This document shows positions 58,170-64,000 of a stretch of 64,000 nt of DNA, in pieces. Within the stretch, counting starts at the first letter, position 1; every line of letters starts with the position of its first letter. Where the stretch lies: positions 2,170,001 through 2,234,000 of the forward strand of contig NZ_CP011125.1 of assembly GCF_000737325.1 (NCBI RefSeq), given 5' to 3'. This DNA is from Sandaracinus amylolyticus (GTDB taxonomy: Bacteria > Myxococcota_A > Polyangia > Polyangiales > Sandaracinaceae). The notes below the pieces were generated by a model. The model saw only the letters and a list, made by a program, of their open reading frames with translations. It ran no database searches and was not told where the DNA came from. The translations under genes were made by a program, and so were the position numbers.

Positions 58170-59543
58170 ATGGCGAAGATCATCGGGCTCCCGAAGCTCT
58201 CTCCGACGATGGAGGAGGGCACGCTCGCGCGCTGGGCCAAGAAGGAAGGCGACGCGATCGGCATCGACGATCTCGTGGCGGAGATCGAGACCGACAAGGC
58301 CACGATGGAGTGGCGCTCGTTCGACAAGGGTGTGCTGCTGAAGGTGCTCGCGCCCGAGGGCGCGACGCTCAAGCCGGAGCAGCCGGTCGCGATCTTCGGC
58401 AACGCGGGCGAGGACATCACCGCGCTGCTCGCGCAGGTGAAGAGCGGTGCGGCCGCGGCAGCGCCCTCGATGCCCGATGCGCCGAAGCCCGAGCAGCCGC
58501 ACAGCGCGCCGGTCGCGCCGGGCGCGCTCACGCCGTCGCCGAACACGCCCGCGAGCACGGCGCGTCCTTCGACGCCGCCCGAGCAGGCGCCGACCGCGCC
58601 GCCGCCGGTCGTGCAGAACGGCGCGCAGGTCACGAACGGGCACGACGGACGCGTGCGCGCGTCGCCGCTCGTCCGTGCGCTCGCGCGCGAGCACGACGTG
58701 GATCTGCGCAGCGTGCGCGGCACCGGACCGGGCGGGCGCATCATCAAGCGCGACGTCGACGAGGTGCTCTCGCGCCCGAAGCCGGCGCCGGCCGCGGAGG
58801 CGAAGGCTCCGGCTGCGCACGTGTTCGTGCCGCTGCAGACGAGCTTCGAGCGTCATCCGCCCGCGGAGCAGCCGCTGACGCAGATGCGCAAGACGATCGC
58901 GCGCCGGCTCGTCGAGTCGAAGCAGAACGTCCCCCACTTCTATCTGACGATCGACGTCGACGCGGATCCGATCAACGACGCGCGTGCGCGGATGAACGCC
59001 GAGCTCGAGAAGAGTGGCGAGAAGGTCTCGGTCAACGATCTGCTGATCAAGGCGTGCGCGATCGCGCTGCGTCGCGTGCCGGCGGTGAATCGATCGTTCG
59101 CGGGCGACAAGATCCTGCAGCACCAGGTCGTCGACATCTCGGTCGCGGTCGCGGTGCCCGACGGGCTGCTCACGCCGGTGGTGCGCGACGCGGACCGGAA
59201 GGGCATCGTCGAGATCGGGCGCGAGGTGCGCGAGCTCGCGAAGAAGGCGCGCGACAAGAAGCTGAAGCCCGAGGAGATGCAGGGCGGGACGTTCTCGATC
59301 TCGAACCTCGGCATGTTCGGCATCGAGGACTTCTCTGCGGTGATCAATCCGCCCGAGGGCGCGATCCTCGCGGTCGGTGTGGTGCGCGAGGAGCCGGTCG
59401 TGAAGAACGGCGCGGTCGTGCCGGGTCGGCGGATGCGCATGACGATGTCGTGCGATCACCGCGTGGTGGACGGCGCGGTCGGCGCGGAGTGGCTCGCGGC
59501 GCTGAAGAAGATCCTCGAGGCGCCGATCACGATGCTCATGTGA
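58170..59543 (+). CDS. pdhC: Pyruvate dehydrogenase E2, dihydrolipoamide acetyltransferase
   Basis: A 457-residue E2: one lipoyl domain with K43 (IETDKATMEW), an Ala/Pro linker, an E1/E3-binding domain (ASPLVRALAREHDVDLRSVR) and a catalytic domain ending in SCDHRVVDGAVGAEW with the active His. It transfers acetyl to CoA. Start is 12 nt after pdhB. The E3 gene (lpd) is not next to it, as expected if one E3 serves several complexes. Confidence 0.95.
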   Translation: MAKIIGLPKLSPTMEEGTLARWAKKEGDAIGIDDLVAEIETDKATMEWRSFDKGVLLKVLAPEGATLKPEQPVAIFGNAGEDITALLAQVKSGAAAAAPSMPDAPKPEQPHSAPVAPGALTPSPNTPASTARPSTPPEQAPTAPPPVVQNGAQVTNGHDGRVRASPLVRALAREHDVDLRSVRGTGPGGRIIKRDVDEVLSRPKPAPAAEAKAPAAHVFVPLQTSFERHPPAEQPLTQMRKTIARRLVESKQNVPHFYLTIDVDADPINDARARMNAELEKSGEKVSVNDLLIKACAIALRRVPAVNRSFAGDKILQHQVVDISVAVAVPDGLLTPVVRDADRKGIVEIGREVRELAKKARDKKLKPEEMQGGTFSISNLGMFGIEDFSAVINPPEGAILAVGVVREEPVVKNGAVVPGRRMRMTMSCDHRVVDGAVGAEWLAALKKILEAPITMLM

Positions 59544-59549
59544 TCCGCG

Positions 59550-59575
59550 GCGCGCGCAGTCGCCACTGCGCGCGC
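59550..59575 (+). terminator. Hairpin after the pdh operon
   Basis: GCGCGCGCAGT / ACTGCGCGCGC, an 11-bp stem with 4-nt loop, 6 bp after the pdhC stop. No T-tract. Confidence 0.5.
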
Positions 59576-59585
59576 GGTGATGCAG

Positions 59586-59591
59586 TACGCT
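59586..59591 (+). promoter_or_regulatory. -10 element of a leaderless promoter (PEGA protein)
   Basis: TACGCT ends 6 nt before the GTG at 59598. Confidence 0.42.
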
Positions 59592-59597
59592 CGCGCC

Positions 59598-60854
59598 GTG
59601 GCTCGTGCGTGCGCGTGGGTGGTGGCCGGGCTGATCGCGATCGGCGCGGTGCCGGCGCGCGCCGATGCGCCGCACGTCGTCTGGATCGCGTCGGCGCCCG
59701 AGGGCGAGGTCGCGGGGCGCGCGCGCCGGTGGCAACGCCGGGTCGCGCGCGCGCTCGAGCGTGCAGGCGCCGAGGTGACGATCGAGGCCGAGCAGTGGGC
59801 GCTCGACGAGGCGGGCAGCGACGAGGCGCGCGTCGCGCGGCTCGCCGACGTGGAGCGACTCGTGCGCGAGGCTCACGACGCGCGCGCCGAGCTCGACTCG
59901 CACGGCGCGCTCGCGCGGCTGGCGGACGCGGAGCGCATCGCGCGATCGGTGCTCGACGTGCCCGGCGCGAGCGCGTGGTACGCAGAGGTGCAGATCGCGC
60001 TCGCGGTCACCGCTGCGGAGCTGGGACAGACCGGGCTCGCCGAGGCGGCGCTCGCGCGCGCGAGCACGATCGATCCGAGCCGCGTGCTCGGCGCCGCGGA
60101 AGCGCCGCCGTCGCTCGTCGCGCGGGCGGCATCGATCGCGCGCGCGATCGCGACCGGGCCACGCGGGCGCTTCGAGCTACGCACCGACGTGCCCGGCGCG
60201 ATCGTGTCGCTCGACGGGCGCGTGATCGGCGAGGCACCGGCGCGCATCGAGGCGAGCGTCGGGGCGCACGTGCTCCGCGTCGATGCGCCCGGGCATCGCG
60301 CGTGGGCGCGACTCGTCGACGTGCTCCAGGGCGCGCGCGCGCCGATCGCGGTGACGCTCGCGCCCGAGCCCTCGCTCGTCGCCGCGCGGTCGCTGCGCGA
60401 TGCGAGCGATGCGGGCGCGCTCGAGCACGTCGCCGCGATCCTCGCGGAGCTGTCACGCGAGGGGCATGCGCCGCGTGCGCTCTGGCTCGTCGAGGCGAGC
60501 GCCGGCGCGACCGATCGCGCGATCGTCGTCGCCTGTCGCGCGGCGGGATGCGGCGCGCCCGTGCGCATCGACGTCGCGCGCGTCGAGTCGGTGCTGCCGC
60601 GCGATCCGGATCTCGAGGCCGAGCCGCTGGCGCCGGCGGCGCTCGCCGATGCACGCGCGTGGCTCGACGAGCCGATCCCCGTCACTCCGCCGCCGCCGCC
60701 GGACGCGTGGTGGGAGGAGCCGTGGCCGTGGGTGATCGCGGGCGTGGTGATCGCGGGTGCCGTCGGCATCGCGATCGGTGCGACCTGGCCCGAGCCGCAG
60801 CAGCGCGACGTGCTCGTGATCGACGGACGCGAGCCGTGGGGAGTCAGCCGCTGA
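59598..60854 (+). CDS. PEGA-domain envelope protein
   Basis: A 418-residue protein. Signal peptide (ACAWVVAGLIAIGAVPARA), a helical region with TPR-like character (LVREAHDARAELDSHGALARL), a PEGA domain (GRFELRTDVPGAIVSLDGRV, then ARIEASVGAHVLRVDAPGH) and a C-terminal transmembrane helix (WVIAGVVIAGAVGIAIGATW). PEGA domains are common in myxobacterial surface and kinase-tail proteins; the partner is unknown. Start at GTG 59598 because of the adjoining -10; an ATG at 59580 would include that promoter. Confidence 0.75.
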   Translation: MARACAWVVAGLIAIGAVPARADAPHVVWIASAPEGEVAGRARRWQRRVARALERAGAEVTIEAEQWALDEAGSDEARVARLADVERLVREAHDARAELDSHGALARLADAERIARSVLDVPGASAWYAEVQIALAVTAAELGQTGLAEAALARASTIDPSRVLGAAEAPPSLVARAASIARAIATGPRGRFELRTDVPGAIVSLDGRVIGEAPARIEASVGAHVLRVDAPGHRAWARLVDVLQGARAPIAVTLAPEPSLVAARSLRDASDAGALEHVAAILAELSREGHAPRALWLVEASAGATDRAIVVACRAAGCGAPVRIDVARVESVLPRDPDLEAEPLAPAALADARAWLDEPIPVTPPPPPDAWWEEPWPWVIAGVVIAGAVGIAIGATWPEPQQRDVLVIDGREPWGVSR

Positions 60855-60873
60855 CGTCGCGCGCGCGACGCCG

Positions 60874-60879
60874 TAGACT
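60874..60879 (+). promoter_or_regulatory. -10 element of a leaderless promoter (lipoprotein)
   Basis: TAGACT ends 7 nt before the ATG at 60887. Confidence 0.45.
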
Positions 60880-60886
60880 GCCGGCG

Positions 60887-61567
60887 ATGCGCGTCGCTGC
60901 GTCGCTCACCGCGCTCGTGCTCGCGCTCGCGGGCTGCGACGACGGCGTGATGGTCCGGCTCCAGACGGGCGCGCGCGGGTTCGACGTCGACGCGGACGCG
61001 CTCGCGCTGCCCGACACGATGCGCGACGGCGACGTGATCGCGCAGCTCGCGTGCGGGCCTACCGAGATGTGCCCGAGCTCCGCGGACGTCCCGATCACGT
61101 GCGAGGAGAGCGTGTGCGATCCCGCCCCGCGCACGATCTCGGTCGCGCTCGGCGAGGTCGTCGACGTCGATCAGCTCACGTCGGACGCGCGCGAGCTGCT
61201 GGGGCACGTCGAGGCGATCGAGGTGATCGACGCGCGCTACGACGTGCCGTTCAACGCGCTCACGGTCGCGCTGCCCGAGACCGAGCTGTTCTGGGGCCCC
61301 GAGGGCGCATCGCACGTGGACCCCTCGATGGGCGTCGTCGCGCTCGGCGTCGTGCCTCCCATCGCGGCCGGCGCGATGACGAGCGGCACGATCGCGCTCG
61401 ATGCCGAAGGTGTCGACGCGCTCTCGCGATACCTCGTCGACACGTCGCGCCGCGTGCGGTTCTTCGCGCGAACGCGCGTCGATCTCGCGCCGGGCGACGC
61501 GTTCCCCGACGGCAACGCGCGCATCGGGATCGATCTGCACCTCGAGATCACGGGGTCCCTGCGCTGA
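60887..61567 (+). CDS. Predicted lipoprotein of unknown function
   Basis: A 226-residue lipoprotein (signal with lipobox ALAGC). The mature part is acidic and beta-rich, with two Cys pairs (CGPTEMCPSS, CEESVCDP) and ends in a LHLEITGSLR strand. I do not recognise the family. Its position after the PEGA protein suggests an envelope role only. Confidence 0.68.
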   Translation: MRVAASLTALVLALAGCDDGVMVRLQTGARGFDVDADALALPDTMRDGDVIAQLACGPTEMCPSSADVPITCEESVCDPAPRTISVALGEVVDVDQLTSDARELLGHVEAIEVIDARYDVPFNALTVALPETELFWGPEGASHVDPSMGVVALGVVPPIAAGAMTSGTIALDAEGVDALSRYLVDTSRRVRFFARTRVDLAPGDAFPDGNARIGIDLHLEITGSLR

Positions 61568-61698
61568 AGGTTCTCGCGCGTCGCGGCATGAAGACGCCCG
61601 AGAGCCCGGCGCGTGCGGCGCTGTGCGATTGGGACGGCACGCATCGCGTGGCGTGGTAAAAGGAGCCCGCCGAAAGGCGTGCTCGAAGGGAGAGAACG

Positions 61699-62295
61699 TT
61701 GGCGTCCGAGTCGACACCGCCTCCCCAGCCCGGTGGCGGGGGAGCCAAATATGCGATCGCCGGCGTGGCGTTGCTCGCCATCGCGGGCCTCGCTTATTGC
61801 CTGACGCGCGAGGAGGCTCCACCGCCCGCGCCGGTCGCCGACACCACGCCCGATGCGGGCCCAGGTCGGTCGACCGCGCTCGTCGAGGACGAGTTCGAGA
61901 TCCCGGAGCTCGAGCCGGACGCGGGCCCGCCGCCGGACGCGGGTCAGGTCGCGACGACGCCGCGGCGTCCGCAGCCGACGCGCAGCTGGGACGAGTGCAC
62001 CGGTGAGATCGCCACCGCGGCCGCCTCGCAGGTCATCCGCGAGCACAACGCGCAGATCCGCAACTGCTACGAGCGCCAGCTCAAGCAGAACCCGATGCTC
62101 GAGGGCAACATGACGCTCGCGGTGCGCATCGCGCCGAACGGAAGCGTGGACGGCACGCAGGTGACGGGCTCGCTGCGCGATCGCGACGTGTTCGCGTGCG
62201 TGCGCAGCGTCGCGTCGCACATGCGGTTCCCGCCGCCCGGCGGGCGAGACTGCGCGGTCGTGCAGGTGCCCTTCCAGTTCACGCCGCGGCAGTGA
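61699..62295 (+). CDS. AgmX/PglI C-terminal domain protein (TonB-like)
   Basis: A 198-residue membrane-anchored protein: an N-terminal helix (YAIAGVALLAIAGLAYCLT), a Pro/Asp-rich spacer, and a C-terminal domain of the AgmX/PglI type (IREHNAQIRNCYERQLKQNP, GNMTLAVRIAPNGSVDG, FACVRSVASHMRFPPPGG, VQVPFQF), which resembles TonB. In myxobacteria such domains occur in gliding-motility and predation proteins. The TTG start is preceded by AAGGGAGAG; TAAAAG at 61657 may be a -10. Confidence 0.85.
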   Translation: MASESTPPPQPGGGGAKYAIAGVALLAIAGLAYCLTREEAPPPAPVADTTPDAGPGRSTALVEDEFEIPELEPDAGPPPDAGQVATTPRRPQPTRSWDECTGEIATAAASQVIREHNAQIRNCYERQLKQNPMLEGNMTLAVRIAPNGSVDGTQVTGSLRDRDVFACVRSVASHMRFPPPGGRDCAVVQVPFQFTPRQ

Positions 62296-62302
62296 TGTCC
62301 CG

Positions 62303-62323
62303 GGGGAGGCTGCGCGCCTCCCC
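62303..62323 (+). terminator. Hairpin terminator
   Basis: GGGGAGGC / GCCTCCCC, an 8-bp stem with 5-nt loop 7 bp after the AgmX-like gene, followed by TCTCG. Confidence 0.6.
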
Positions 62324-62423
62324 TCTCGACCCTCGCGCTGCGCGCGTCCTGGGGGGCGGCGGGGTGAGATGAGTCCGAACGTGCGCTCGATCGACGCGAG
62401 CGCGCGTGTCACTCCTTCGCGCG

Positions 62424-63194
62424 ATGGACTACCTCCGCGGCCTGCGCCGACTCCGTGAAGATCCCGATTGGCTCTCGAAGATCGGCGTCGGATCGCTGCT
62501 GCTGTTGAGCGCGTCGATCATCCCGTTCCTCGGGCAGATCGTGCTCGCGGGGTGGGGCGCGGTGATGGTGCGCCGCTCGGTGTCGGGCACCGAGACGCCG
62601 ATGCCGCGCCTCGATCTCGACTTCGACTACCTCGGCAAGCTGCTCTCGACCGGGTTCAAGGCGTTCCTCGCGATGATGATCTGGGGCCTGCCCGCGGGGA
62701 TCCTGATCGGCACCGGCGTGATCTGCCTGTACGTGGGCGCGGTCGCGAGCTTCATCAGCAGCGCGTCGGCGGGCGGCGACGGCGGCATGGGCGGGCTCGG
62801 CGCGCTCTGCATGTTCGGCGTGGGATTCCCGCTGCTGATCGCGGTGTCGATCGTCCTGCAGCTCCCGGCGCAGATGGCCGGCATCCGCGCGGAGCTCGCC
62901 GACGATCTGAACGCGGCGCTCCAGTTCCGCGAGGTGCTCGACATGACGAAGCTCGTGCTGCGCGAGCTCGTGATCGGCTCGCTCGTGCTCGCGTTCGTGC
63001 AGTGGCTGATGATGGTCGGCTCGATGCTGCTCTGCGGGCTGCCGCTCATCCCGTGCATGGTCGCGATGGTCGTCGCGCGCGCGCACTTCGCGGCGCAGCT
63101 CTACCAGAAGTACGTCGAGCGCGGCGGCGCGCCGCTCCAGGTCGCGCATCCGCCGTCGGACGGTCCGGTCGCGCCCGCACCGTCGACGTTCTGA
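62424..63194 (+). CDS. DUF4013-like membrane protein
   Basis: A 256-residue polytopic protein with about five transmembrane segments (IGVGSLLLLSASIIPFLGQI, FLAMMIWGLPAGILIGTG, LCMFGVGFPLLIAVSIVL, LVIGSLVLAFVQWLMMVG and others) and the DUF4013-type N-terminal RLREDPDWLSKIGVGS and FDYLGKLLSTGFKAFLA. Function unknown. ATG 62424 was preferred; a GTG 18 nt earlier is possible. It converges on the next gene with a 4-bp gap. Confidence 0.78.
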   Translation: MDYLRGLRRLREDPDWLSKIGVGSLLLLSASIIPFLGQIVLAGWGAVMVRRSVSGTETPMPRLDLDFDYLGKLLSTGFKAFLAMMIWGLPAGILIGTGVICLYVGAVASFISSASAGGDGGMGGLGALCMFGVGFPLLIAVSIVLQLPAQMAGIRAELADDLNAALQFREVLDMTKLVLRELVIGSLVLAFVQWLMMVGSMLLCGLPLIPCMVAMVVARAHFAAQLYQKYVERGGAPLQVAHPPSDGPVAPAPSTF

Positions 63195-63198
63195 TCGA

Positions 63199-64000
63199 TC
63201 ACTGCGCGTCGACGGAGATCCGCGGAGGCGTCGCGCGGAAGTCGACGACGGCGCGCAGTCGCGTTCCCGGCTCGGCGCGGAACGAGGCGCTCGCGCGGAG
63301 GCCGAGCGGCGCGTTCTCCGCGACGATCGTGTGCGCGCCCGGCGCGAGCGCGGCGCGACGGATCGGGGTCGTGCCGAGGCGTCGGCCGTCGACGCTGATC
63401 TCCGCCCAGTCGCGCGACGAGACGGCGATCGACGCAGCGCGGGCGCGCGCGGGGTCCTCGGTCGCCGGGGTGCTCGAGGTCGCGGGCTCGGTCTCGGGCG
63501 GGGCGGGCGTGGTGACCGGCGTCGCGATCGGGTCGGGCTCGGGCGGCGGAGGAGGCGCGACGCGCGGCGGCTCGGGGGCTGCGACGACCGGGCGATCGGG
63601 GATGGGCGCATCGTCGATCTCGCGCGGCGCGCCCGCCGCGAGCGCGAGGACCAGCGCCCCCGCGACCGCGAGACCTCCGACGACGACCGGGCCGACCCAG
63701 CTCCGCGCGCGCGGCGCGACGGGGAGGCGGGTGCGCTCGGTGCGCTCGACGGGCTCCGGCGCCGGCGCGGCGCTCGGTCGCGGGCGATCGAGGGGCTTCG
63801 TCGCGGGCTCGAGGCCCGAGGGAACGCTGGCGCGCGGCAGCGGCGCGGTGCCCGCGATGATCTCCTCGAGCGCGCGGCTCTGCGCGAGCGTGCGCACCTT
63901 GCCGGTCGGCTCGCGCCGCGCGGTGCTGGTGCCGGTGGTCGGCGCGGGCGGACGCTCCGAGGCACGCCGTCGCTCGCGGCGCGTGCGAGCGCGCTCGGCG
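63199..64000 (-). CDS. C-terminal part of a PEGA-tailed protein, probably a Ser/Thr kinase (cut by window end)
   Basis: The frame is open to the window edge, so the start lies beyond base 64000. The visible 267 codons begin with an Arg-rich stretch and LAQSRALEEIIAG, which resembles the juxtamembrane part of myxobacterial Ser/Thr kinases. A transmembrane helix (WVGPVVVGGLAVAGALVLAL), a Pro/Glu-rich extracytoplasmic linker and a PEGA-like domain (EISVDGRRLGTTPIRRAALA, PGAHTIVAEN) follow. The kinase identity is an inference since the catalytic domain is outside the window. Confidence 0.65.
   Translation of the reverse strand, partial: AERARTRRERRRASERPPAPTTGTSTARREPTGKVRTLAQSRALEEIIAGTAPLPRASVPSGLEPATKPLDRPRPSAAPAPEPVERTERTRLPVAPRARSWVGPVVVGGLAVAGALVLALAAGAPREIDDAPIPDRPVVAAPEPPRVAPPPPPEPDPIATPVTTPAPPETEPATSSTPATEDPARARAASIAVSSRDWAEISVDGRRLGTTPIRRAALAPGAHTIVAENAPLGLRASASFRAEPGTRLRAVVDFRATPPRISVDAQ

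Noticed and set aside
57419-61567. A 1382-codon plus-strand frame through pdhB, pdhC and the PEGA gene
   Set aside because: Its first part is out of frame with three confirmed genes. Only the end, from ATG 60887, is a real lipoprotein with signal peptide and promoter.

Overview
The window is G+C-rich throughout (roughly 70%) and densely coded on both strands. It looks like chromosome of a myxobacterium (Myxococcota), probably a Sandaracinus-like member of the Polyangia. The evidence is a MYXO-CTERM-like tail on a secreted protease, an AgmX/PglI-type protein, a Ser/Thr kinase fused to a receiver domain, a PEGA-type kinase tail, many lipoproteins, a GxxExxY protein and a complete chemosensory cluster. 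The lineage call is an inference from gene content. No rRNA, tRNA, CRISPR array, transposase or prophage gene was seen.

Layout. Bases 1-4760: the end of rimO, a ferredoxin, a lipoprotein, a thioredoxin divergent from an ECF-like sigma factor, a fatty acid desaturase and a MerR regulator, with several perfect palindromes between them. Bases 4760-5980: a small accessory patch where a GxxExxY gene lies between two different tandem arrays (about 94 bp and 88 bp units). Bases 5980-12400: NUDIX hydrolase, XRE-cupin regulator, methyltransferase, a large unknown protein, a LysM/M23 peptidase, a 20-bp repeat array and a five-heme lipoprotein. Bases 12500-24400: matrixin-like protease, Hpt-receiver protein, kinase-receiver fusion, ruvC, an amidase/SMUG1-like glycosylase/two-thioesterase operon, Cys-rich and other lipoproteins, a PLP enzyme, PPK2 and a DMT exporter.

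Bases 24400-39120 form one functional neighbourhood. A processive glycosyltransferase (minus strand) is divergent from a plus-strand run of TonB-dependent receptor, two solute-binding proteins and a YfiR-like periplasmic protein. That run converges on a seven-gene chemosensory operon (cheW, receiver, CheW-like, MCP, hybrid cheA, cheB, cheR). The binding proteins have no ABC permease or ATPase, so a sensory or c-di-GMP-linked role is plausible.

Bases 39200-64000: a CPBP membrane protease and gltX (minus strand), a paired M16 peptidase operon (one member without the zinc motif), an outer-membrane beta-barrel candidate followed by two giant paralogous met-zincin lipoproteins, the pdhABC genes for the pyruvate dehydrogenase E1 and E2 components, then envelope proteins (PEGA, lipoprotein, AgmX-like, DUF4013-like) and the C-terminal part of a PEGA-tailed protein cut by the window edge.

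A recurring regulatory feature is a -10-like hexamer (often TAnnnT) ending only 6-8 nt before the start codon of many operon-leading genes. This suggests widespread leaderless or near-leaderless transcription and was used to choose several starts. Other genes have clear Shine-Dalgarno sequences.
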